In this document: positions 21,276 through 32,880 of the stretch, one piece after another | Layout: every line of letters begins with the position of its first letter | Position numbering within the stretch: the first letter of the stretch is position 1 | DNA from: Macrolepiota albuminosa | Taxonomy: Eukaryota > Basidiomycota > Agaricomycetes > Agaricales > Agaricaceae | Assembly (NCBI GenBank): GCA_027475525.1 | Contig: JAMWFC010000126.1 | Span: 62,001 to 126,000 of the forward strand | DNA: 64,000 nt | Direction of reading: 5' to 3' | Position numbers and translations under genes: made by a program | Notes under the pieces: generated by a model | What the model was told of the DNA's origin: nothing | Database searches by the model: none | The model's input: only the letters and a program-made list of their open reading frames with translations

Positions 21276-23639
21276 GAATATTGAAATAGCAAACTTGGGT
21301 GCTAGGAGGTGTGATGTAAGCACCACAAAGTTGCATGATTGAAATAGTAAAACAAGTGAGAATAAACTTAGAATGAGATCTGGCACCAGAAATTTTGGAA
21401 TATGCCAGTAATGGGCACTTAAAGTTTGAAGAAAAAAAGAAGGAAATAGGAGGACAGAGAACCTGCCATGAAGTAAAAGAATTTGTGACATCCATGCAAA
21501 GGTCAGATAAAAGAAAGAAATGGGAAAAGAAAATTCTGCATAGATACAAACAGAAGAAAATGAGAACAATACCAAAACAGTATAGAAAGCCAAAGGGCAG
21601 AAATAAGGAAAGCCTGTCTTGTCAGGAGAAATGTAAAGGTAACAACAGTTCTGCATAAATAATAAAAGAAAATGAGGATAACACTAAAATAGTGTAAAAT
21701 GCCTGAAGGAAAAAATAAAGAAAGCCTGCTTTGGCAGGGAAAATATAAAGGGAATGACAGTTAGATTGTAAGTGTATCCACTTACTACTTCACCAGAGTA
21801 GGAGGATAGGAAGCCTCAATTGGAGGTTAGAAGGCCTTGATTGGAGAATAGAGGACTTGATTAAAGTACAAAGAACTTTATTTGAGTAAGACAAGATATA
21901 TATATATAGAAGTGGGAGGGTAGAAGTTAGTCCAGTTTTTTCCACATGAAATATGTTGTGTTCTAGTTTAGGGAGCTTGGAGCTAGTGAAGACAGACTAA
22001 TAACACTGCTGGCACTGAAAGATGTTTTCATTGGAAAAAGTATAAAAGAAACATGTTATACTATTTTCAAAGTACTAATTTCAGATAGAAAAAGGCTTTT
22101 TGTCTTTGTTGTGCAACACTTCAAGATAATTATGATATTATTTGACATATTGGGTTGTACATTATTTACAAACAGAATTTCAAACTTATTACTTATTAAG
22201 TGGCATTGAGCAAAAACCCTTTGAGAGTTTCTCATCCCTATGAGTGAAAGGCTGTCTGTCAAGAAAAGAAGAGTAAGAATGTCAGCTGTGATTCTTCTGT
22301 CAAACCATGACTAGAAGCTAAGGGAAAGCACTAAGAGCATGGAAAAGTCGCTAAAAAAGGCGCTAAGAGGTGCGGGAAAGTCGCTAAAGAAGGCGCTAAG
22401 TGTTAGCACCTAGAATATGATAATAAAAGGATAAGATTGCTTAGTGGATCTAAGCACGAAAGCCAAGCCATAGTTGCAAGGCACTAGAGAGAGAGAGAGA
22501 TAGAAAACTAGCACAGAGTCCTCTTGCTTGATATGGTCAACAAGAGGTAGTCTGTTGTGTATGGTGATCAAAATGTTGGGATACAATCTCTACTGCCAGA
22601 TTGATTCTCTTTTACTAAGAAAGTTAGCCGATGCTAAGAGATTAAGCGCCCCTAGAGGGTGGTGAACTGATAAAAATGTAAGTAAATGTGGTGAATTGAA
22701 TTGTATAGTAAAAAGGTTTATAATAATGCTGTCATGGAAATACTTCATTATTCTATTCTGTGAGCACTGCCACTGGCTAAGAGCATTATTCCAGATTGGC
22801 TGATGCCAAGTGTCTGTATAAACATATAGCCTTGGAGTGCAAGTGGCAAGGTGCAGTGAGGTGTCAATAGTAGTGTGAAGAATAAGTGGTGCCATAAAAA
22901 GTAGTCTGAGAGTAATTGGAGTCTGTAGCTGCAAGTTATTATTAGTGTAAAAATATGAAAAAATAGCACTGGAAGCGCTAGAGCGTGGTGCTTCTGGTGG
23001 TACTAGTGGGCCAATGTGAGGTGCAGGTATTGGTGCTATCTGTAGCCAGCCACAATGCAGGCTCATCAGCATGCCAGTCAAGCATGCCAGTCAGTGTGTA
23101 CCAGTCAATCAAAGGGTCATGCAAGCAATCAAATGTAATATCAAGACTAGCAAATACAACGGGAAACTATGCTATAAGTACTACAGGGCTGGGTCCAGGT
23201 CTCTGGGGTTCTGAAAGGCATTGAGTAGTGGGAGAGGGACTGTATACTGGGATTGCGTATGTGGGGCATGCAATCAATTGGCATGGAGGGAGTTGTGATG
23301 CATGATGCATGATGGCCCAGAAGCGGGTAGCATGATCTGATTGTTGATTGTGGTTTGATGGCAGTTGATCCCAGGGTTTGTGATGCAGGGTTGCCAGGGG
23401 TGCCGGGTGATGGCGGCCTTTGATGCATGTGATAGCAGTGTCAGTAGTTGTGATGGTGGGGTGCATTTGTGGGGTCGGAGAGAGGGTCCCAGATGGGGTT
23501 CCAGGGGTGTCCTGGGGTGGACCCAGAGGGGAGGGGTCATGACAGTTTCTAGCTGTAACCTGTATTTGGTAGAACAATGCTCACTAGCTTATTTTCTGAA
23601 TACAAGAGTGAGCCTGATGAATGACTCATGAAGTGATGG
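21276..23639. other. CpG-free intergenic stretch, no recognisable gene
   Basis: Short open frames here (for example 21395-21658, 22590-23081 on the other strand) show no motif and are not supported. It includes a duplicated AAAGTCGCTAAA..AAGGCGCTAAG block (about 22346-22402, 41-base period), a (GA)n run at about 22488-22501 and a TG-rich, strongly purine-skewed stretch at 22980-23540 with ATGATGCATGATG-type repetition. Almost all CpG sites appear to have become TpG/CpA. Confidence 0.6.
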
Positions 23640-24660
23640 TACTGCTTGTAAATATAGTGCTAAATTTGCTTGTGTTTTGACAGATACCTATAAAAGACAT
23701 CACTGGACTATCATCCAATGGCTTTTGTTATCTCAAATGAGACTCTCTACAGTAGGTATTGAAGAGTTGCTCGTATTCTAATTCTGTGCCCTTGCAGGGA
23801 TTCCAATCTAGCAGTTTTTGCTGCTTTCAAAAGCACTTCCAAGAACTTCTTCTTGGTTAATGGGATGCTCCTCCCTTTCTTTTTGTATGCAAAGAGAGGG
23901 CCCTCTCTCAGAGGGTCATTGGTGCGTAAGTGGCCTTGAAGAGCTCTTTTGGGGTCAGATGTACTGCTTTGCACTGCCCATGATACTAACTTGCTATGTA
24001 CCACAGTTTTTGTCCTTGGCAGAAAAGTTGTTGTCAGCAATCCTTCTCAATCATGTGAAAGTGAAATATCTGCTGGCTTGACATGCACTTGGGGCTTAAA
24101 TGCTGATAGATTTGATATTGTGAACTTGCCAAGTTGCAGCTGTGTAAAAACAGGTTGTTGCACAGGCAAACACAGCCACATTTAGTAGATTGGGCTCTCT
24201 ATTTTCTAAGCTCAACTACTTATGCATCTCCTCTAAGAAGGCTGGTGTACACAGTTTGCATTTCTTTCTCTTGGCTATGAGGGGAGCTAATCAGTCAGCT
24301 GCTCTCATTAGTGCACTCATGCAATTGTGATTAGATGTCCAAGCAACATTGTAAAGTAAGTGCCATGCTCGGATCCTTACTAAGAAGTTTTCAATTGCTG
24401 ATTTTGAGTATGCCCTAGCTATAGCTGCCACAAAAGCTTCTAAAATGCTGTGTAATACTAGTGCTCTCTCACTTTTTGGTATGTGTCTGAAATTGCAGAA
24501 AGCATGGAAAATCAGTAAGCTTGTCTCATATGTTTCCTTTGTTGACTTTGTCCAGGCTTTATTTAAAACTTTAAAAACTCTCCTTACATCTTCTTCTGTC
24601 ATTGTAGATTTTCTGCCACTATCTTGCTCACTGTGGCCAGTTGCTGGTAGACTTCAAAGA
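23640..24660 (-). pseudogene. DIRS tyrosine recombinase
   Basis: The N-terminal SAM-like core-binding part is intact at 24602-24291 (TKETYETSLLIFHAFCNFRH...AIENFLVRIRAWHLLYNVAW). After several frame breaks the catalytic part follows (24040-23650): HLRTNDPLREGPLFAYKKKG, then LQGHRIRIRATLQYLL, corresponding to the H-x-x-R box, then a broken SSDVFYRYL tail where the nucleophilic tyrosine would lie. The enzyme would integrate circular cDNA. Stops and frame changes show that it is dead. Confidence 0.8.
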
Positions 24661-25523
24661 CGTAGACAATCTTTACCTAGCACGTGCAGTCTCAAAGGGG
24701 ACAAAACAAGTTTTAAATCTATAGAGTAAGGCTTCGGTTTGTATACGGTTTGCTTGTCTTCCTTTGTAGCTGTGATTGGATGAAATTGCTTATGTGCCTT
24801 GCCAGTGCTTCTCAAAGGACCACTGCTTCCAGCTTGTGTCTTGATTGAGGACTTTTGATCTGTCTTGTGTTTGACTTGACCAGAGATCATTTTCTCTTCT
24901 ATATAATTCATACTCCTGCTCTCTGTTGATTTTGGCAATGTGGGATTATTTGTCAAAGTTAATAATAAACTCCTCAAATTTGCACAGAATTGGAATAAGG
25001 GGTAGCAGGAGACTTCTGGATGGGTATTGACCTTGTGAGGGCCCATCTGCTGAGTTAAGCTTGCTTGAAACATATCCAATGCATATTGTAAGTCTATTCT
25101 CTTTACATTGCTTGTGAATTCTTTTGAAGATTTCATCGATCTGATAGTTCCTGCTTTGCTCAACCCACCATCCTTCAATGACTTCTTTATTGTCACCATA
25201 CACTTTGTAGTGTCTGCCTCCACCTTATTCAAGAATGATGGCTGCAATGAAAAATACGAACCCAGCTGCCTCTGCCCAGCCAATGTCTCTTCCATCCCTT
25301 TTTCATCCTAGTATCAACTTCCATGCATACCATTTTTCTCCAATTGTGATTCCAATCCCAACTGCTGAGCTGACATCAGAGTAGGCTTCAATGTCAAGGG
25401 TGGGTTGTAGTTCCAGAATTGGTCTTGCTACTGACTATGATAGTACTTGCTTCTACCAGGACAAATCCTCTAGTGTCCTCCAAGAAGGAGTCTGTAGTTT
25501 GAATAGACTATTGTGGAACAATT
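24661..25523 (-). pseudogene. DIRS RNase H region
   Basis: Contains SAVGIGITIGEKWYAWKL, RDIGWAEAAGFVFFIAAIIL, VYGDNKEVIEGWWVEQSRN, GYVSSKLNSADGPSQGQYP and LLLPLIPI, which track the same motifs in the copy at 63353-63840. In retroelements this domain degrades the RNA of the RNA/DNA hybrid. Frames change at about 25200, and several stops are TAG/TGA at former tryptophan/arginine codons. Confidence 0.8.
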
Positions 25524-26298
25524 CTATGAGGGTTTCCAGGTTGGTAAAAAAAAGCATGTCCTGCAGGGATGACCAGGCACATATGAAGTAGTTTTCTGTA
25601 CAACTTCCAAGTTTTCTTCAGAGTGTGTGTTTGCTTGCTTTTTCAGTGAATAATAGCTTGTTGATATTTGTGTCTCTTTTCTGCTGTGATTTGGATGCTT
25701 ATTGCTTCCTTGACTCATTGTAATGTGATAAAAATTCTCTTTGAATCCTGAAGAAAATGCACTCATCCACCCACTTAGACATTGGCCCCATTCCATTAGT
25801 TTGTTTGATCTAAACACCTGCATCACTAACAATGCCATAGGAGCCGCAGCCTGAGGCCAAGCCAAAGCAGTCTATTGTATCCACTGCAAAGGCATTTGGT
25901 CCAGAAAGTCAAATCATAATGCCTGGCCACTGAGATGGCTTAATCAGAATAGTTCTATATGCTTCTTTGACATCATGCACTGCTGCCTGTAACCCTGGAG
26001 GAAGTCTTACAATATATAAAGACACCACTCCAAACATTCTCCAAGTGCATGACAGGTCTGAAGAGTTGATTCTGCTATTAATTGAGGCCGTGTCATTTGT
26101 AGAAGTGTGAGGAAAAGAAAGATTCTGAATAAGCCTTAACTTCTCTGGTTTGTTTGGCTTGGATATAATGTGTATTGAGGATAATTGAAATGGCCCAATG
26201 ACCTTCTCCAGTTGCTCTTGGGTGAACAGACTCAGGTATCTCCTACTGACAAACTCTGCTTTAGCAATCTTCCAGAATTCTCCTTCAAGCTGCTCCAT
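25524..26298 (-). pseudogene. DIRS reverse transcriptase
   Basis: From 26298: VIGPFQLSSIHIISKPNKPEKLRLIQNLSFP, SINSRINSSDLSCTW, LPPGLQAAVHDVKEAYRTILIKPSQWPGIMI, then a stop, then DCFGLASGCGSYG and KWVDECIFF. The active site should read VDD; here it is VDE, so the enzyme is probably inactive. The order and wording are those of basidiomycete DIRS RTs. The copy at 62504 shares DVYEAYCTVP...FGLASGCGCYG. Confidence 0.85.
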
Positions 26299-26330
26299 TG
26301 ACTTTCTGTCAAGTGTTTTTTTTTAGCTAT

Positions 26331-26999
26331 GGAAGTACTCAGAAGGAGGAGCAAGTTGAAAAAATTATGTTTAATATTGATTCCAATTGCATAGATTTAG
26401 GAGAATGAGGACAACTTGAAGAAGCTCATCTTTTCAATGTTCATAGCTGGCTTGAAAGTCTGGTGCTGGCTATGGATTGGGCATGGGTGGTTGCTCAGGG
26501 CCTGACTGTTAAGCAGAGGAATGATGAGACTTTTAGAGGATGGGCTTGTAATTTGAGGGAGGCTAACAATATGTTGAGTACCTATCTATGTTTCTTCATT
26601 GTCCTGGAAAAAATGCATAGTCACCTGTTACTTCATTGTCAGAACAATCTCCACCACAAATACATGTTATCAAATAAAGAAGGTTGTCTCAATAGCATCA
26701 AAGACTTCCACATTTAGCTCAGGACTGTGTCCAACCTCAATGTAGTTTTAAGAGGGTGCAAGGATCAATTGAGCAAACATCTTTTGCTTTGTCAACAAAG
26801 AGTCACTTCAAGAACATAACAAATGCAACAAAGTCAACAGCTTAAAAGAAAAATCCTTCTAAGGCAAGAGATTGGGAAAAGGGGGGGCTCAGAGTCTACT
26901 ACAAATCCTAGATCATGTATATATGTATATGTGCTTACAACTAAGGAGCATTCCTTACTAAACCAGCATAGTGGCTGTTATTGTTGTCAAAGGTAGTAA
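26331..26999. other. CpG-poor stretch without recognisable genes
   Basis: No protein or RNA motif recognised. It contains a G run (26880-26886) and short AT dinucleotide stretches near 26919. Possibly decayed DIRS 5' sequence. Confidence 0.5.
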
Positions 27000-27250
27000 G
27001 GCTTGGGAATATTCAGACGGGGATAAGCCTTTGATCCTGTTGAATATGAAAAACAGAAGCTCACTCCTGCTTTTGCAGCAATTGCACAGACAAATTTTTT
27101 GAAGATAAAGGGAAATGAGGAAACTACAGGAAGTAAAAAAGGCAGTTCTGTGATGGTGGCAGCAGTTTTTGATGGATCCTTGGATGAGGAGGATGAACAG
27201 AGTAGGGCATCACAATGGTATGTGTCATACATTGTAGGGGAACTCACTTG
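27000..27250 (+). pseudogene. Fragment of a Ty3 gag-protease linker
   Basis: Short frames read MVAAVFDGSLDEEDEQSRASQWYVSYIVG. This resembles IAVAAVFEGLSDEADSSDARSKY ahead of the protease remnant at 38940-39170. It is probably a scrap of the same Ty3 lineage, directly preceding the repeat at 27267. Too short and broken to say more. Confidence 0.4.
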
Positions 27251-27266
27251 GTGCCATACAATACAT

Positions 27267-27480
27267 GTCTAGCAGAGTCTGCTATACTGTAGTGGAGCAG
27301 TCCCCAAATGTGCAATAGAATACAGAGCTGCAGACATGTCACAATGTGCTGTATGACATGGTCTGGTAAATAGATATAAGGCAGGCACATGCATGGGCAT
27401 GCAGGCCTGCCAGACACCAGTGGACATCAGTAGCTGTTATCAGGCATTAGCACATGAGTCAAGCCCTACTTGGCATAACC
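27267..27480 (+). repeat. LTR-like repeat F, copy 1
   Basis: Starts TGTCTAGCAGAGTC and is collinear for about 200 bases with 61418-61610 (shared ACAGAGCTGCAGACATGTCA). The TG start and the protease scrap just upstream suggest the head of an LTR. A possible end TGCCATAACA lies at 27861-27870, but a second LTR is not visible, so the element type is a guess. Confidence 0.5.
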
Positions 27481-28028
27481 AGCACTCTACATGGATCTCT
27501 GACCACCTTATACCACCATCTTGTGCCAACTACCAACCCAACTCCAGAGCTCCAAGCACATTTCAGACATCTGACCAGCACCAGCTCCTTCACATATTAG
27601 GATCAGCTGACCACTCTGGCACCCCTGCTCCATTGTCCAGCCACTGATCAACACCATTGCCCAATACTATTCACCAATCAGCCTGGGAAGCACCACACCT
27701 GTATCCAGACTATACGCCGTACAGGACTCATACCCACACAATACGATGCACAGGACTACTCATATGTCAGGCAACTCTGGACCTCACCTGGTTGACCTAA
27801 AACTTAGCCACTGTAGGTATTTAACTTGTAGTTGGTCATTTGTTACAGTAGCCTTGATATTGCCATAACATCTGCCTCTCTACTTGTCTGTCTTGTACAA
27901 CTCACCCAATCTATTTTTTTCTCTTCCAAAAGTCTCCTGGTTCACTAAATCTCACTTTGATCTTCTCTTCCATCTCCCAGTTTCAGTCTCCATCTTTCTC
28001 CAGTCTCCTCTTCACTGTACCTCCACCC
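27481..28028. other. C/T-rich spacer
   Basis: No gene recognised. The first part may be the continuation of repeat F (to about 27870). The rest is a pyrimidine-rich tract (CTCTTCCATCTCCCAGTTTC and similar) running into the LTR at 28029. Confidence 0.45.
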
Positions 28029-28624
28029 TGTCAGGAGACTTCTCATTTCTTCCTTTTCTCACTCCTTATCTCTTCACTCTCCCTTCATTCATTCTTTTAT
28101 TTCTTCTGACATTATTTCATTTTACTGTTTCTATTCTTTCAACACTATCTGTTAGTACTACTCTCAGATTCTTTTATTTCTTCTGACATTATTTCATTTT
28201 ACTGTTTCTATTCTTTCAACACTATCTGTTAGTACTACTCTCAGCTCTTGAGGTGCTCTGGTTCTTTAGCTACCATTCAGATAAGTGTGGGCCCCTCAGC
28301 ATTGCTTCCAGACTGCTTATATAAGCCAGAGTTTGCCTTTCTGACCTCCGAAGTCTGGAGTTTTCCTGCCTTGTTTGTACAGTTATTTATTTAGGCAATT
28401 TTTGAGTTTTTAAGGTTTTGTTGTACTGTGCAGTTGTTTCCCATGCTTCAGAGGCCCCAGAAGCATCCAGCCTGGCATAGGGAATTGCTAGACTTGTTCT
28501 CTTTGGATCTCCCTCTGCCAGGTGAGTAGCTATCATGATATTGTCAGTATATATTGTAATACACTTTGGATCTCCCTCTGCCAGCTGTGTGACTGAGCCA
28601 CAGCCTCTAGAGGTCGCCCTTACA
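28029..28624 (+). repeat. Solo LTR of element A family, plus orientation
   Basis: Reads TGTCAGGAGACTTC...CGCCCTTACA, the sense orientation of the A LTR, with the TATATAAG box and the GTGAGT intron-like segment retained. Its extra length comes partly from a 77-bp duplication (28091-28244). Flanks CACCC and CACAC are near-matches but not an exact target duplication. No internal A sequence is attached. Confidence 0.88.
28091..28244. repeat. Exact 77-bp tandem duplication (28091-28167 / 28168-28244)
   Basis: Inside the solo LTR; other copies of this LTR carry the segment once. Same period as elsewhere. Confidence 0.97.
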
Positions 28625-28826
28625 CACACTACCTGGCCCTGCTCCTCTCCAGCACTTCTAGAACTTAGTCCAGGATCCTGCCCCTTCACCCTTTCAAAAC
28701 TCCAGTGTCCTGTGTACTCTTTGGAGCATCCTCGCACCTCATCCAAAACTTCAGAGCATGCCCTGCCATTGCTCGGAGACATCTATAGACTTTGAGTCTG
28801 CCTAGTGAGAACCCACTTGCCATTGG

Positions 28827-29316
28827 TGTCAGGGGACTCCTCATTTCTTCTTTGTTTCACTCTTTATTCCTTCATTCTCCCTTTATTCATCTCCTTATTT
28901 CTGCTGTCATTCTTTTACTTTACTGCTTCTATTCTTTCAACACTACCTACTAGTACTACTTTCAGCTCTTAAGGTGCTCTGGTTCTTCAGCTATCACTCA
29001 GACATGTGTGGGCCCTTCAGTATCACATACAAACTGCTTACACAAGCTGGAGTTTGCCTGCCTTGTTTGTACAGTTATTTATTTAGGCAATTTTTGAGTT
29101 TTTAAGGTTTTGTTATACTGTGCAGTTGTTTCCCATGCTTAAGAGGCCCCAGAAGCATCTAACCTGGCATAGAGAATTTCTAGACTTGTTTTCTTTGGAT
29201 CTTTCTCTGTCAGGTGAGTAGTTATTATGATATTGTTAGTATATACTCTAATATACTTTGGATCTCCCTCTGCCAGCTGTGTGACTGAGCCACAGCCTTT
29301 AGAGGTTGCCCTTACA
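28827..29316 (+). repeat. Second solo LTR of element A family, plus orientation
   Basis: TGTCAGGGGACTCC...TTGCCCTTACA, more decayed than 28029-28624 (fewer CpG, TATATAAG lost). The 202 bases between the two LTRs hold no primer-binding site or coding sequence, so these look like two independent solo LTRs rather than one element. Confidence 0.85.
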
Positions 29317-31149
29317 TTGCCTCCCTTCTCTCTTCCCCTTTATAGTAGTTCTCTGGTGCACAGACCATCTTGTCAGGTGACTTAAACAGATGTTATTCTT
29401 TGATGGTGTGTGTTGTGTGACATGTGACAATTTCTTCTCCTTCCTCCCTATTTCTGGCTGCTTATCTGCCTCTTATATCTAGGTTTCTACTGTAGTACTT
29501 GGTTTCAAGTAGTAGTGATAGTTCTGGGGCTTGCTAGTATAGAATATGACCTTCAATTCACACTAACTTTGACGACAAAATGGATTATTATTGTTGTGAA
29601 TACTTTCAATAATTTTGCAAAAAGCAGAGGTTTCTCAACAAACTCTCGCCTAAGCAATTCACTCTCTGGGAATTACCAAGCCTTTGCCTATTAATTGCCT
29701 GTCTATTCTCTACTAAACTTGGGCTACTTATACTGTTTTTCTGGTGCACAGACCACTATTTACACATGACTCTTTGTTGTAAACTCCCCAGCCTCTGGAA
29801 CATATTTGATAGTCCAATTTCCCTTTTGAGAGGCCTGTTTCAGTGCCACCAGTTCCACCATTTCTCCAGATGTTTCTGATTGCCACTTCCTCATTTGCTT
29901 CAGCTCCATTTAGCACAATCCCATTCATAGATCCTTCTTTCCCCTTTTAGCGCTTTCCTGCATTTCATGCTTTTTTTCCTTTCCCCTTTTCAGTTGTGTC
30001 AAATCAGGCATTGTCAGATCTGATCTTGATCTAGATCATCACAATTTGATCTCATTTTGTCACTTCTGCCAGCTTCCATACTTCCCCTCCCCATTACACA
30101 GTGGTTGAACTATTGTTGAGCTGATAGTTTGAGCTGGTCCCTGCCTGTTGTTCTGTACTTTTCTGTGTATTTGTTGGGATGTTTTGGAGATATATTTTTG
30201 TTGAGACTGCTATCAGGAGGCTTACAGTTCTCAGCCTATAATTAAATGTTTATTTTGACTTCTGGTGCATGATGTGTCTCTGACTGCTCGTACAGCATTG
30301 TATTACTACCAGTGTTTATATGCCTCAGTCTCCTGCTTGCTTCTGTTTCTCAGAGAGCTTTCCTATATTTCCATACTGCTCTAGCCAGTTTGTATTAGGT
30401 TAGTTCTATAGTTTTGGCCTCCAGTATCTCCTCTTGAGACTGTCCCCATATCTCCTTTTGTGTGCCATTGAAATTGCAAATTAAATGCTATGTTCTGTGT
30501 CTGACTATGCATATTGTAAGAGTGCTTGTCATCTTTATATAAGTGCCTATTTCTCATATGGCTGCATCTTGCTGCTTCTGTTACCCCATCTTCCTTATTC
30601 TGTCTTGCCCTTTTATATTCTTGTCTTCTGTACACTGTATCAGCATCCTCCCCTGTCAGGTCCTGAGTGTTGATTGAAGTTGAATAGTGGGTGAGCAGAT
30701 GAGGTGGTCATGAAGATGAAGGCTCATGGGGTGAGCAGAGTTGAGATGAGTGACTGGGCAGGGTCTCTACCTGGGCTGTGAACAGTTAGTAGCATGAGGG
30801 CAGGTGATGGTAGCCTAGAGCTGTTAATAGAAGAGAGTATGGTAAATTAGTCAGGGAAAGTATAGTAAGTGATCAGGCAGAGCAGGGTGGGCTCAGAAGA
30901 CAGTGTGGGTGTGTGGGCTGAGGAGGGCTCGTAGTTGAGTAGAAGCAGTTCAAGATTGGTGTGTAATTGGTGGATGTTTGTCAGGGGGGGAGTGGAAGCA
31001 TTTGGTAGCCTTGATGTATCTAAACAAGTAAGTAAGGGTAGCCGGTGATAATAATAAATGCAATAGCAACTCAGCTTTGCACTTGAGGAGGCAAAGTAAG
31101 TGAATGTGGTGTTTGTATTGGTATTGGGAGCACTCCAATAGATAGTGTC
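29317..31149. other. CpG-free stretch without recognisable genes
   Basis: Short frames (for example 29728-29928 and 30381-30635, minus strand) carry no motif. A phrase CTGGTGCACAGACCA recurs at about 29352 and 29741. The right part (30660-31149) is purine-rich and may be the 3' untranslated end of the LINE to its right. Confidence 0.5.
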
Positions 31150-32410
31150 ACATGGATTTGACCATCAGGCCCTGGCAGTGTGGGCAGGAGGGTGATTCAG
31201 CCCAGCATATGCAGAAAAGGTGCTGATTTAAGAGTGTATGGCCAGTGCAGAGTTGTGTGAAGATAGCTGACTGATGTTGGCTTAAGTTCTTTGTGAGTTT
31301 GAGGTAGTTCTTGGAGGGGAGGGTCTTGTTTAGCCTGTTGGTGTCAGCAAAGTGGAGTGATTTCTTCCAACACCATTTTCAGATGACCCACATGGCCACG
31401 AGGTCAGCTGACCTGGTTGCAGGGATGCTCTTGGAGAGAGTCTGGTATCTGAGCCAGCAGGAGAGGTCAGCCAAAGGGCTTGAGGATCCAAGAGTAGATT
31501 CCTTTGCGAGGAGGTTGGTGCATTCATTAGGGGCAAGGTCCATGTGGCTGGGAGTCCAGTGGATCTGGAGGTTGATGACCTTGTGAGTGTGGTGAGGGTT
31601 GTGGTTTGGTTGATCCCAGAAAAGGCAGTTTGTGGAGGTGCAGCATAAGTGGTCTTGCTTCTGGTGGAGTTTTTTTAGCAGCTGTGTGGGTAAGGTCAAG
31701 AAGGTAGTGCACTAGGTAGGGGTGCCAATTATTGAGGGTCCAAATACCAGCCTGGCTGTTGCTACCTACAATAATAGTGCCATTTGAGCTGCCTTGTGAG
31801 CAGAGTAAGCAGGTATAGGCTGAGCATGAAGCCCACCACAGACCATGTGGTTAGCAGCTGACCCAAGGTGGAACTTAAAAGAGATGAGCTTCTTGCAATT
31901 GGTGAAAAAGACGGCCAACTTGTCAATGCCACCTTTGTATCATGAGCCATCACAGAAGATGGCCATAGAAGCCTGCTCAAATAGATTGAGGTGATGGCCA
32001 AATCCTTATCAGGTTCAATGTGCATTGAGAATGAGGGTCAGTAACTTGGTGGGTGTTGATAGGGCTGGATCATCTCAATGCTTAAGGGGTGTCAATATCT
32101 GCATAGGTAAAAAGGCTGTGGAGGAGTGAGCAGTGGCAGCACACATGGTGCCAGGTGGCCTTATGGACCAGGGTGTGGAGTGGATGTGAGGGGGGTAGCA
32201 CAAGAGATGCACTGCTGCTTGAACTAGGATCTTGTGGAACAGAAAGTTGACTGGGAGGAGGTTGGCATGGGTGTCCAGGACATTCCCAGCTGTGGTGCTT
32301 AGTGCACCAGTGATTATCCTGGCTGCCCTACACTGCACCTATGTGAGCTTGGCTGTTACTGCAACTGAGCCAGTTTGTTTCTTTCCTGCATGTGTGTCTG
32401 AGACACCTAT
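31150..32410 (-). pseudogene. LINE ORF2 C-terminal part: RNase H and cysteine motif
   Basis: After the LTR insertion the frame resumes: VQCRAARIITGALSTTAGNVLDTHANLLPVNFLFHKI (end of the RT thumb). Then RNase H: IFCDGS-YKGGIDKLAVFFTN, HMVCGGLHAQPILAHLAHKA and IHWTPSHMDLAPNE, where the first Asp and the HWTPxHxD motif are catalytic-site landmarks. The end has SCPHC...HYLLEC, the zinc-binding motif typical of LINE C-termini. Stops are scattered through it. Confidence 0.85.
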
Positions 32411-32880
32411 TGTAAGGACAACCTTTGGAGGCTATGGCTCAGTCACACAGCTGGCAGAGGGAAATCCAATGCATATTAGAGTATATACTGACAATGTCAT
32501 GATAACCACTCACCTGGCAGAGAGAAATCCAAAGAGAACAAGTCTAGGGATTCCCTATGCTGGGTTGGACACTTCTGGGGCCTCTGAAGCATGGAAAACA
32601 ACTGTACAGTACAACAAAACCTTAAAAACTCAAAAATTGCCTACACAAACAGTTGCACAAATAAGTGGCAAACTCTGGCAAACTCTGGCTATGTAAGTGG
32701 TCTGGAAGCAGTGCTGAAGGGCCCACACTTGTCTGAGTGGTAGCTAGAGTCAAGAGCTGAGAATAGTACTAACAGATATTGTTGAAAGAATAGAAACAGC
32801 AAAATGAGAGAATGATAGAAGAAATAAGAGAATGAATGAAAGGAGAGTGAAAGAAGTAAGAAATGAGAAGTTCCCTGACA
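32411..32880 (-). repeat. Solo LTR of element A family inside the LINE
   Basis: Plus strand reads TGTAAGGACAACC...TTCCCTGACA, the same orientation as 561-1059, with heavy transition decay but the same ends and the conserved GTGAGT...CTAATA...CAG segment. It splits the LINE between TPAFAYTVDV and the RT thumb. No clear target duplication (CCTAT / TCTGT). Confidence 0.9.

Larger units (their letters stand above)
23640..26330 (-). mobile_element. Decayed DIRS-type retrotransposon, minus strand
   Basis: In sense order RT (26298 down), RNase H (about 25400-24940) and tyrosine recombinase (about 24640-23640) give the domain order of DIRS elements, which use a tyrosine recombinase instead of a DDE integrase. 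A related copy on the plus strand begins at 62504. Comparison shows that about 120 residues between the RT catalytic region and the YGKLL/FHNRPF region are deleted here. Confidence 0.85.

Noticed and set aside
21395..23631. Several open frames of 60-160 codons in 21.3-23.6 kb as small genes
   Set aside because: They overlap each other on both strands, have low-complexity composition, no motifs, and lie in CpG-depleted repeat DNA.
28029..29316. The two plus-strand LTRs as ends of one short (non-autonomous) element
   Set aside because: Only 202 bases separate them, with no primer-binding site, polypurine tract or shared flanking duplication, and they differ in degree of decay; two solo LTRs fit better.
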